From the NCBI GenBank assembly GCA_019245455.1, contig JAFARM010000114.1, positions 1-5,102 on the forward strand: a stretch of DNA of 5,102 bases, in the 5' to 3' direction. The stretch comes from Sphingomonadaceae bacterium (GTDB lineage: Bacteria; Pseudomonadota; Alphaproteobacteria; Sphingomonadales; Sphingomonadaceae). The notes below the pieces were generated by a model. That model made no database searches and was not told where the DNA came from. It saw only the letters and a list, made by a program, of their open reading frames with translations. Positions 1 through 5,102 of the stretch are shown piece after piece; position 1 is the stretch's first letter; each line of letters starts with the position of its first letter. A program made the translations under genes and the position numbers.

Positions 1-323
1 CGCGCCTTGGCCACGCCGCCGCGCCGCTTGCGCCCCGGATCGACGAGCAGATCGCCAGCCACCTCGACTTCTTCGACGCCGCCCTTGTCGACCGCGAGTG
101 GCTGGTCGGCGACCGGCTGTCGGGCGCGGACGTGATGATGTCCTTCGTCGCCGAGATCGCCGCGGCGCAGGGGCTCGCCGGCCCATACCCGCGCATCGTC
201 GACTATGCGCGGCGCATCCAGAGCCGGCCGCAGTGGCAGGCGGCGCTCGCGCGCGGCGGACCGTACCTGTTCACGCTTCCGGCACCGCCCACAGCCGAAC
301 CAGCCGCGGCCACAGCAGAGTGA
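1..323 (+). CDS. Glutathione S-transferase family protein, C-terminal part (5' end outside window)
   Basis: The first full codon is at position 3, and 106 residues can be read to a TGA at 321-323. The segment resembles the all-helical C-terminal domain of bacterial glutathione S-transferases. It has a helix HLDFFDAALVDREWLVG (residues 20-36), then LSGADVMMSF (39-48), whose S-G-A-D fits the GST N-capping box (S/T-x-x-D) that stabilises the domain core. The ending RRIQSRPQWQAALARGGPY (70-88) is the usual close of bacterial GSTs. GSTs are cytosolic and conjugate glutathione to electrophiles or use it for reduction or isomerisation. The thioredoxin-like N-terminal domain with the glutathione-binding residues is missing here, so neither the subclass nor the substrate can be named. 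After GGPYLF there is an Ala/Pro-rich tail of about 16 residues that looks unconserved and lies over the end of the convergent exporter gene. The family call is good; activity is unproven. Confidence 0.85.
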   Translation, partial: RLGHAAAPLAPRIDEQIASHLDFFDAALVDREWLVGDRLSGADVMMSFVAEIAAAQGLAGPYPRIVDYARRIQSRPQWQAALARGGPYLFTLPAPPTAEPAAATAE

Positions 324-1164
324 GCGCAAGGCCGCCGAGGACCAGCACGCCCGCCGCCAGCTTCCACGCCGGCAGCGGCTCGCCGAGCACCAGCGCCGCC
401 GTCGCGATGCCGAACACCGGCACCAGCAGCGACCACGGCGCGACCGTCGCCGCCGGGTAGCGGGTCAGCAGGAAGCCCCACGCGCCGTAGCCGAACATCG
501 TGTTGCCGACCGCCTGCCACACGACCGCCGCCCACGTGCCGATGCCGGCACTGCGCACGCCGACGACCATCGCCGGCCAGCCTTCGCGGGCCAGCGACAG
601 CGCGAACAGCGGCGGCACGGCGAACAGGCTCGCCCAGACGACATAGGCGAGCATATCGACCCCCGCGCTCCGCCGCTGGACGAGGTTGCCGCAGCCCCAG
701 GCAAAGGCCGCGGCGAGGACGAGGGCGATGCCGCCGATGCTCGTCCCGCCATCGCTGTGCGCCGCGATCAGGCCGAGCCCCGCCGCGCCCAGGGCCAGCG
801 CCGCGACCTGCACCGGCTGCACCCGCTCCCCGCTCAGCGCCAGGGCGAGGCCGATGGTGAAGAAGACTTGGCTCTGGACGATCAGGCTGGCCAGCCCCGC
901 CGAGATGCCGCCCTGGATGGCGATGAACAGCAGCCCGAACTGCCCGACGCCGATCAGGATTCCGTAGAGCGCGAGGCTCGCCAGCGGCACCTTCGGCCGC
1001 TTGAGCACGAACACGCCCGGAATCGCGGCGAGCGCGAAGCGCAGCGTCGCGAACAGCAGCGGCGGCAGATGCCCGAGCGCCAGCTTGATGACGACGAAGT
1101 TCGTCCCCCACACCGCGACGACGGCGAGCGCCAGCAGCGCATGGCGCGGGCTGAGCGCCGTCAC
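271..1164 (-). CDS. eamA: EamA-type DMT-superfamily exporter (probable O-acetylserine/cysteine or related metabolite exporter)
   Basis: The product is 297 residues, a hydrophobic inner-membrane protein with about ten membrane segments arranged as two EamA repeats (roughly residues 8-136 and 146-286). From memory it resembles E. coli EamA (299 aa) closely: [13 protein letters not shown] (15-27), [13 protein letters not shown] (41-53), [15 protein letters not shown] (56-70), [17 protein letters not shown] (88-104), [10 protein letters not shown] (151-160) and [18 protein letters not shown] (241-258) fall in the same order. E. coli EamA exports O-acetylserine and cysteine; the same substrate here is inferred from similarity, and many relatives have unknown substrates. 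The start is GTG at 1164: it gives the right N-terminus and overlaps the stop codon of the upstream MFS gene as GTGA, which points to translational coupling and one mRNA. The frame stays open further upstream inside the MFS gene, but that part reads as low-complexity Arg/Gly/Ala shadow sequence. The 3' end overlaps the convergent GST gene by 53 bases. Confidence 0.85.
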   Translation of the reverse strand: MTALSPRHALLALAVVAVWGTNFVVIKLALGHLPPLLFATLRFALAAIPGVFVLKRPKVPLASLALYGILIGVGQFGLLFIAIQGGISAGLASLIVQSQVFFTIGLALALSGERVQPVQVAALALGAAGLGLIAAHSDGGTSIGGIALVLAAAFAWGCGNLVQRRSAGVDMLAYVVWASLFAVPPLFALSLAREGWPAMVVGVRSAGIGTWAAVVWQAVGNTMFGYGAWGFLLTRYPAATVAPWSLLVPVFGIATAALVLGEPLPAWKLAAGVLVLGGLALTLLWPRLVRLWAVPEA

Positions 1165-2372
1165 CGCGCGGGCCGCAGCGCCAGGCCATGGAACGCCGCC
1201 GCCGCCCCCGCCATGGCGACGGCGATGACGATGGCGAGCGCGTGCGGCGTGCCGTCGTCGAAGGCCGCCGCGACGCTCGCCGCGAGCGCCCCCGCCCCGA
1301 ACGACGCCGACCCGATCAGGGCCGAGGTCGCCCCGGCGCGCGACGGATCGACGGCCAGCGCGCCAGCCGTCGTGTTCGCCGCGACGAAGCCGTACGAAGT
1401 CAGCGCGACGAACAGGCAGACGAGCACCGGCCATTGCCCCAGCGTGAACGCCGCGACGACCAGCGCCACGCCCGCAGCGACGCCGACCAGCGTCGCCACG
1501 GCGAGGATGCGGTCGCTCTCGTAGCGGCGGAGCAGCGCGCGGTTGACCTGGCTCGATCCGATGACACCGACCGCAATCGCGGCGAAGGCGGCGGCGAACG
1601 CGCGTGGGGTGAAATGATACTGGCTGATGAGCAGGTTCGGCGCGCCGCCGACATAGGCGAACAGCGCCGCGCCATTGAGTGCGCCGCCGAGCAGGTAGCC
1701 GAGCAGCCGCCGCTGGCTGAACAGGGCGAGGTAGGATGCCGCGACGCTCTCGTGGCCGGTGGCTGCCGTCGCCCGCGACCGGCTCTCGTCGAGCCGCCAA
1801 CCGACGGCGACGATCATCGCCACGCCGAACGCTGCCAGAACGGCGAACACCACGCGCCAGGTCGCGAACGTCACCAGCCACGCGCCCACCGTCGGCGCGA
1901 TCATCGGCGCGACGCCGAGCACCAGCGTCAGCAGCGAGAAGATCCGCGCCGAATCCTGATGGTGATAGCGGTCGCGCACCACCGCCCGCGCCACCACCGG
2001 CCCGGCGCAGGCGCCGAGCGCCTGCACCAGCCGCCCGCCGACCAGCCAGCCGATCCCCGGCGCCAGCGCGCACGCGAGCGACGCGGCGGCATAGACAGCG
2101 AGCCCGACCAGCAGCGCCGGCCGTCGCCCAATGCGGTCCGACACGGGGCCATAGACAAGCCCGCCGACCGCCATGCCGACGAAGAACGCCGACATCGTCT
2201 GCTGCACCGCCGCCGCACCGACGCCGAAGCTCTGCCCGATCGCCGGCAGGCTCGGCAGGTAGAGGTCGATCGACACCGCCCCCATCGCCGTCAGCGCGCC
2301 CAGCAGGATGATCGAGCCGAGCGCCGGATGCGCGGGTTGCGTGAGCGTCGGGGGCGGGCTAGCGGAGGCCAT
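1161..2372 (-). CDS. Bcr/CflA family MFS multidrug efflux transporter
   Basis: The product is 403 residues, the usual size for this family, with about twelve membrane segments expected. The family signature [12 protein letters not shown] (34-45) follows membrane segment 1. Next come the loop 2-3 motif [11 protein letters not shown] (75-85, MFS motif A), the segment 4 motif [23 protein letters not shown] (114-136, written here as family markers R114, G120, R129 and R133) and [15 protein letters not shown] (152-166), an antiporter motif C-like stretch. These are typical of drug/H+ antiporters of the 14-spanner/12-spanner DHA1 group such as E. coli Bcr, which handles bicyclomycin and sulfonamides and has been linked to cysteine export. 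The substrate here is not readable from sequence. The start ATG at 2370-2372 gives a short Pro-rich N-terminus before segment 1; no other ATG, GTG or TTG fits nearby, although the Shine-Dalgarno is weak. The stop overlaps the start of the EamA-type gene by 4 bases, so the two are co-transcribed. It is divergent from the beta-oxidation gene, 57 bases away. Confidence 0.9.
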   Translation of the reverse strand: MASASPPPTLTQPAHPALGSIILLGALTAMGAVSIDLYLPSLPAIGQSFGVGAAAVQQTMSAFFVGMAVGGLVYGPVSDRIGRRPALLVGLAVYAAASLACALAPGIGWLVGGRLVQALGACAGPVVARAVVRDRYHHQDSARIFSLLTLVLGVAPMIAPTVGAWLVTFATWRVVFAVLAAFGVAMIVAVGWRLDESRSRATAATGHESVAASYLALFSQRRLLGYLLGGALNGAALFAYVGGAPNLLISQYHFTPRAFAAAFAAIAVGVIGSSQVNRALLRRYESDRILAVATLVGVAAGVALVVAAFTLGQWPVLVCLFVALTSYGFVAANTTAGALAVDPSRAGATSALIGSASFGAGALAASVAAAFDDGTPHALAIVIAVAMAGAAAAFHGLALRPAR

Positions 2373-2386
2373 GAGGCCGTGTACCG

Positions 2387-2408
2387 GCTCTTGCTGCGCT
2401 GCAACAGC
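2387..2408. promoter_or_regulatory. Imperfect 22-base palindrome in the divergent spacer, candidate operator
   Basis: The 57 bases between the two divergent start codons contain an inverted repeat centred between 2397 and 2398. Left half GCTCTTGCTGC and right half GCGCTGCAACAGC share the symmetric blocks GCT/AGC, TTGC/GCAA and GC/GC; 9 of 11 base pairs match, with mismatches at 2390/2405 and 2395/2400. Its size, symmetry and position in the middle of a divergent promoter region are what one expects of an operator for a dimeric repressor such as a TetR- or GntR-type protein. No regulator gene is in the window, so the binding protein is unknown. No clear -35/-10 pair was seen on either strand in this spacer. 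It could also be chance symmetry, or form a small stem in the leader RNA. Confidence 0.4.
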
Positions 2409-2415
2409 GATGATT

Positions 2416-2422
2416 GGGGAGA
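2416..2422 (+). promoter_or_regulatory. Ribosome binding site of the hydratase/dehydrogenase gene
   Basis: GGGGAGA ends 7 bases before the ATG at 2430. It is the only purine-rich Shine-Dalgarno match in the area and fixes the start of the gene, whose reading frame otherwise stays open far upstream on the strand opposite the MFS gene. Confidence 0.7.
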
Positions 2423-2429
2423 CGCCGAA

Positions 2430-4475
2430 ATGACCGCGATCAACGCCGTGACCGACCTGACCACCGACGGCGAGTTGGGCGTCATCACCATCGACTCGCC
2501 GCCGGTCAACGCGCTCTCCGCCGACGTCCGCGACGGGCTCGCCGGCGCGATGGCGGCGGCGGTCGCCGACGACGCGGTGAAGGCGATCGTCCTGATCTGC
2601 GCCGGTCGCACCTTCATCGCCGGGGCCGACATCAGCGAGTTCGGCAAGCCGCCGCGCGGGGCCGCACTCCACGACGTCCAGGCGCGAATCGAGAACAGCC
2701 CCAAGCCGGTCGTCGCGGCGATCCACGGCACCGCACTCGGCGGCGGGCTCGAGGTCGCGCTCGTCGCCCACTACCGCGTCGCCGTGCTGAGCGCGAAGTT
2801 TGGCCTGCCCGAGGTCAAGCTCGGCCTGCTGCCCGGGGCCGGGGGAACGCAGCGCCTGCCGCGCGTCGTCGGGGCCAGGAAGGCGCTCGAGATGGTCACG
2901 ACCGGCACCCCGATCGGAGCCAAGGCGGCCGCCGAGTTCGGCCTGATCGACGCCATCGTCGACGACCTGCGCGCCGGCGCGATCCACTTCGCCCGCCGCG
3001 TGCTCGCCGAGAACCTGCCGCTGCACCGCGTCCGCGACAAACCGGTGCTGGGCGTCGAGGAGGGGATGTTCGACGCCTATCGCCGGGCGCAGGCCAAGAC
3101 CTTCCGTGGCTTCGAGGCGCCCGAGGCCAACATCCAGTGCATCGAGGCGGCGGCGACGCTGCCCTTCGACGAGGGCATGGCCGTCGAGCGCCGCCTGTTC
3201 ATGGGGCTGATGACCGGCCTGCAGTCGAAGGCGCAGCGCTACGTCTTCTTCGCCGAGCGGCAGGCGAACAAGGTCGACGGGCTCGACCCCGACGCGCCCC
3301 TGCTCCCGGTCAAGTCGGTCGGCGTCATCGGTGCCGGCACGATGGGCGGCGGCATCGCCATGAACTTCCTGAACGCCGGCGTGCCGGTGACCATCGTCGA
3401 GACACGTCAAGAGGCGCTCGACCGCGGCGTCGCCACGATCCGGCGGAACTACGACAATACCGCCGCCAAGGGGCGCATGACCGCCGCCGACGTCGACACG
3501 CGCATGGGCCTGCTGACGCCGACGCTCGACATGGGGGCGCTGAAGGACGCCGACCTCGTCATCGAGGCGGTGTTCGAGAACATGGACCTGAAGAAGGACA
3601 TCTTCGGGCGGCTCGACGGCATTGCCAAGCCGGGCGCGATCCTGGCGTCGAACACCAGCTACCTCAACGTCGACGAGATCGCCGCCGCCACCTCCCGGCC
3701 CGACCACGTCCTCGGTCTCCACTTCTTCTCGCCGGCCAACGTCATGCGCCTGCTCGAGGTCGTGCGCGGCGCCAAGACCGACGGCCAGGTGCTGGCGACC
3801 GCGATGGCAACGGCGAAGACCATCGGCAAGGTCGCCGTCGTCTCGGGCGTCTGCCACGGCTTCATCGGCAATCGGATGCTCGAGCAGCGCCAGCGGCAGG
3901 CGATGGCGCTGATCGTCGAAGGCGCGCTGCCCGAGCAGGTCGACCGGGTGCTGTTCGACTTCGGCTTCCCGATGGGGCCGTTCCAGATGTCCGACCTCGC
4001 CGGATTGGACATCGGCTGGTCGGCCGAGACGTCGAAGGGGGAGACGATCCGCGACCGGCTGTGCGAGGCGGGGCTGCGCGGGCAGAAGAACGGCCGCGGC
4101 TTCTACGACTATGACGCGCAGCGCAACCGCACTCCCTCGCCCGTCGCCGAGAAGATCATCCTCGACTACGCCGCCGAGAAGGGCGTCAACCGGCGCGAGG
4201 TCAGCGACGCCGAAATCCTCGAACGCTGCCTCTACCCGATGGTCAACGAGGGCGCGAAGATCCTCGAGGAGAAGATGGCGCAGCGGGCGAGCGACATCGA
4301 TATCGTCTGGATCAACGGCTATGGCTGGCCTGTCTATCGCGGCGGGCCGATGTTCTGGGCGGATTCGGTCGGGCTCGCCAAGGTCGCCGAGGCGCTCGGC
4401 CGCTACGGCATCGCGCCGGCCGCCCTGCTCGCGCGCCTCGCGGCCGAGGGAAAATCTTTCACCGGCGCCGTGTAA
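2430..4475 (+). CDS. Bifunctional enoyl-CoA hydratase / 3-hydroxyacyl-CoA dehydrogenase (FadB/FadJ-like)
   Basis: This 681-residue cytosolic enzyme should hydrate trans-2-enoyl-CoA to 3-hydroxyacyl-CoA and oxidise that to 3-ketoacyl-CoA with NAD+, steps two and three of beta-oxidation. Residues about 10-190 are a crotonase domain: IAGADISEF (63-71) and [10 protein letters not shown] (102-111) form the oxyanion hole region, and Glu108 and Glu128 (in FGLPEVKLG) match the two catalytic glutamates, 20 residues apart as in rat hydratase. Residues about 295-475 are the NAD-binding domain, with [12 protein letters not shown] (299-310). His431 (LHFFSP) and Glu443 fit the catalytic dyad, and Ser410 and Asn481 the substrate-binding residues, at the spacing of human HAD. 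Two 3HCDH C-terminal repeats follow (about 477-565 and 590-681), the second with [11 protein letters not shown] (630-640). It is a little shorter than E. coli FadJ (714) and FadB (729), nearer to peroxisomal MFE-1. No thiolase gene is adjacent, so the partner is elsewhere. All key residues are present; chain-length preference is unknown. Confidence 0.93.
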   Translation: MTAINAVTDLTTDGELGVITIDSPPVNALSADVRDGLAGAMAAAVADDAVKAIVLICAGRTFIAGADISEFGKPPRGAALHDVQARIENSPKPVVAAIHGTALGGGLEVALVAHYRVAVLSAKFGLPEVKLGLLPGAGGTQRLPRVVGARKALEMVTTGTPIGAKAAAEFGLIDAIVDDLRAGAIHFARRVLAENLPLHRVRDKPVLGVEEGMFDAYRRAQAKTFRGFEAPEANIQCIEAAATLPFDEGMAVERRLFMGLMTGLQSKAQRYVFFAERQANKVDGLDPDAPLLPVKSVGVIGAGTMGGGIAMNFLNAGVPVTIVETRQEALDRGVATIRRNYDNTAAKGRMTAADVDTRMGLLTPTLDMGALKDADLVIEAVFENMDLKKDIFGRLDGIAKPGAILASNTSYLNVDEIAAATSRPDHVLGLHFFSPANVMRLLEVVRGAKTDGQVLATAMATAKTIGKVAVVSGVCHGFIGNRMLEQRQRQAMALIVEGALPEQVDRVLFDFGFPMGPFQMSDLAGLDIGWSAETSKGETIRDRLCEAGLRGQKNGRGFYDYDAQRNRTPSPVAEKIILDYAAEKGVNRREVSDAEILERCLYPMVNEGAKILEEKMAQRASDIDIVWINGYGWPVYRGGPMFWADSVGLAKVAEALGRYGIAPAALLARLAAEGKSFTGAV

Positions 4476-4483
4476 CCTTTGCC

Positions 4484-4517
4484 GCAGCGGTCGCGTACCC
4501 CCGGTACCGACCGCTGC
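4484..4517 (+). terminator. Strong hairpin after the hydratase/dehydrogenase gene, candidate terminator or leader structure
   Basis: GCAGCGGTCG (4484-4493) pairs perfectly with CGACCGCTGC (4508-4517). Inside, GTACC (4495-4499) pairs with GGTAC (4503-4507) around a CCC loop, leaving only C4494 bulged, so the stem has 15 pairs. It begins 8 bases past the TAA of the preceding gene. On the + strand a short TTTT comes 8 bases after the stem (4526-4529), too far and too short for a textbook intrinsic terminator, so it may instead end transcription poorly, protect the 3' end of the mRNA or influence msrB translation: the stem closes 4 bases before the msrB Shine-Dalgarno. No T-run is seen for the - strand. 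The structure is clear; its role is inferred. Confidence 0.5.
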
Positions 4518-4521
4518 CGTT

Positions 4522-4525
4522 GAGG
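4522..4525 (+). promoter_or_regulatory. Ribosome binding site that decides the msrB start
   Basis: GAGG lies 6 bases before the GTG at 4532. It supports that GTG over the in-frame TTG at 4520, which has only the hairpin arm in front of it and no Shine-Dalgarno. The chosen start places the twin-arginine motif three residues into the protein, as usual for short Tat signals. Confidence 0.6.
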
Positions 4526-4531
4526 TTTTCC

Positions 4532-5032
4532 GTGTTTTCGCGCCGTTCGTTTGCCAGCCTGTCCGTCGCCGCCGTTGCCGCCCTGCCGCTGGCCCGTGCG
4601 CTCGCCGCTCTGCCGGCGGCGTCGCCGACCGGCGCACGCTTCCCGCTGACCCTGACCGAGGCGCAGTGGCGCGCCCGCCTGTCGCCCGCCGCCTTCGAAG
4701 TGCTGCGCCATGAGGACACCGAGCGTCCGTACACGTCGCCGCTGCTCGCCGAGCATCGCCGGGGCACCTTCGCCTGCGCCGGCTGCGCCCTGCCGCTGTT
4801 CAGCAGCACGACGAAGTTCGAGAGCGGCACCGGCTGGCCGAGCTTCTACGCGCCGCTGCCGCGCGCGGTCGGCACCCGCGCCGACGGCTCGCTCAACATG
4901 GAGCGCACCGAGGTCCATTGTCAGCGTTGCGGCGGCCACCTTGGCCACGTCTTCGACGACGGGCCGCGGCCGACCGGCCTGCGCTACTGCATGAACGGCG
5001 TGGCGATGACCTTCGCCGCCGCCACGGCGTGA
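4532..5032 (+). CDS. msrB: Tat-exported peptide-methionine (R)-S-oxide reductase MsrB
   Basis: The enzyme reduces the R epimer of methionine sulfoxide in oxidised proteins. From the GTG at 4532 it has 166 residues. The N-terminus carries a twin-arginine signal: SRRSF (3-7), a hydrophobic Ala/Leu stretch, Arg22 near the end of the signal and a likely cut after ALA (23-25), so the mature enzyme should act in the periplasm, possibly membrane-held if uncut. The MsrB domain covers about 42-161. Zinc ligands are Cys82/Cys85 (CAGC) and Cys130/Cys133 (CQRC); GTGWPSF (99-105), GGHLGHVFDDGP (134-145) and RYCMNG (151-156) follow in family order, with Cys153 as the catalytic cysteine. The resolving cysteine found in many MsrBs as GCGWPSF is Thr100 here, so regeneration must use another route. 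It lies 56 bases after the beta-oxidation gene, behind a hairpin, and 17 bases before another exported protein, with which it probably shares an mRNA. Confidence 0.92.
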   Translation: MFSRRSFASLSVAAVAALPLARALAALPAASPTGARFPLTLTEAQWRARLSPAAFEVLRHEDTERPYTSPLLAEHRRGTFACAGCALPLFSSTTKFESGTGWPSFYAPLPRAVGTRADGSLNMERTEVHCQRCGGHLGHVFDDGPRPTGLRYCMNGVAMTFAAATA

Positions 5033-5039
5033 TTTCGAG

Positions 5040-5044
5040 AGGAG
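5040..5044 (+). promoter_or_regulatory. Ribosome binding site of the 3' partial gene
   Basis: AGGAG, within a longer purine run GAGAGGAGAAA, stands 5 bases before the GTG at 5050. It is the best Shine-Dalgarno in the window and is the main reason to call a gene from so few codons. Confidence 0.7.
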
Positions 5045-5049
5045 AAACC

Positions 5050-5102
5050 GTGAAGAAGTTGCTTTTGACCGGCGTTGCCGCGTGCGCCGCCGCTGTCGTC
5101 CT
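5050..5102 (+). CDS. Start of an exported protein, signal peptide only (3' end outside window)
   Basis: Seventeen codons are visible from a GTG start: MKKLLLTGVAACAAAVV. Two lysines followed by a hydrophobic Leu/Ala/Val run are a typical beginning of a Sec signal peptide. VAAC (9-12) would pass as a lipobox, but the hydrophobic part before the cysteine is very short and the run continues after it, so a normal signal peptide is as likely. It starts 17 bases after the msrB stop with a strong ribosome binding site, so it is probably in the msrB operon. The function cannot be read; an exported MsrA or another envelope redox protein would fit the context, but that is a guess. Confidence 0.65.
   Translation, partial: MKKLLLTGVAACAAAVV

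Noticed and set aside
203..1189. Long frames on both strands across the EamA-type gene (including a + frame from 205 to 1524).
   Set aside because: They have Arg/Ala/Gln-rich, motif-free products, while the 271-1164 frame on the - strand codes for a recognisable ten-segment membrane protein.
271..2073. A single 600-codon - strand frame that could suggest an EamA protein with a 300-residue N-terminal extension.
   Set aside because: The extension lies in a shifted frame inside the well-supported MFS gene and is Arg/Gly/Ala shadow sequence. The GTG at 1164 gives the normal EamA length and N-terminus.
1188..2429. A long open + frame opposite the MFS gene that runs into the hydratase/dehydrogenase frame, suggesting an extra N-terminal domain.
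   Set aside because: Again codon-aligned antisense of a real gene. It reads as low-complexity Arg/Ala/Asp sequence, and a good Shine-Dalgarno precedes the ATG at 2430, where the crotonase domain begins normally.
4520..4522. TTG as an upstream start for msrB, adding four residues before the GTG.
   Set aside because: There is no ribosome binding site in front of it, only the arm of the hairpin, whereas the GTG at 4532 has GAGG at a good distance.
2373..4637. A stop-free frame of about 750 codons on the - strand opposite the hydratase/dehydrogenase gene, continuous with the MFS frame.
   Set aside because: Its codons are exactly the reverse complements of the sense codons, so a stop would need TTA, CTA or TCA in the sense gene, which are rare at this G+C content. 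The product is Arg/Asp/Gly/His-rich with no family motif.
5083..5085. Lipobox cysteine (VAAC) in the partial gene at the right edge.
   Set aside because: The hydrophobic segment before it is unusually short and continues beyond it, so lipoprotein status is left open rather than claimed.

Overview
This is a G+C-rich (about 70% by eye), gene-dense stretch of ordinary bacterial chromosome. Codon use is strongly biased to G/C at third positions. Together with the protein types (a sphingomonad-like GST C-terminal half, an EamA-type exporter, a 681-residue hydratase/dehydrogenase fusion and a Tat-exported MsrB) this suggests an alphaproteobacterium, possibly Sphingomonadales. That assignment is inference from protein style; no rRNA or other marker gene is present.

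Layout, left to right. (1) Positions 1-323, + strand: the C-terminal part of a glutathione S-transferase-like protein, cut by the window edge. (2) Positions 271-2372, - strand: a two-gene transporter operon, a Bcr/CflA-type MFS drug exporter followed by an EamA-type (DMT superfamily) exporter, joined by a 4-base GTGA overlap. The end of the EamA gene overlaps the end of the GST gene tail to tail by 53 bases. (3) Positions 2373-2429: a 57-base divergent spacer holding a 22-base imperfect palindrome (candidate operator) and the ribosome binding site of the next gene. (4) Positions 2430-4475, + strand: a bifunctional enoyl-CoA hydratase / 3-hydroxyacyl-CoA dehydrogenase of fatty acid beta-oxidation. 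(5) Positions 4476-4531: a short spacer dominated by a strong hairpin. (6) Positions 4532-5032, + strand: a peptide-methionine (R)-S-oxide reductase (MsrB) with a twin-arginine signal peptide. (7) From 5050, + strand: the first 17 codons of another probably exported protein, 17 bases behind msrB and cut by the right edge.

How the genes may work together: the two transporters are clearly one transcription unit and probably export small molecules; in E. coli both families include proteins linked to cysteine-pathway metabolite export. The hydratase/dehydrogenase is divergent from them and may share their control region. MsrB and the exported protein after it look like a second unit for envelope protein repair. 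No mobile element, CRISPR array, RNA gene or phage gene was seen. All complete genes belong to recognisable families, and I found no convincing undescribed system; the points worth checking are regulatory (palindrome, hairpin, overlaps) and the exported MsrB that lacks a resolving cysteine.
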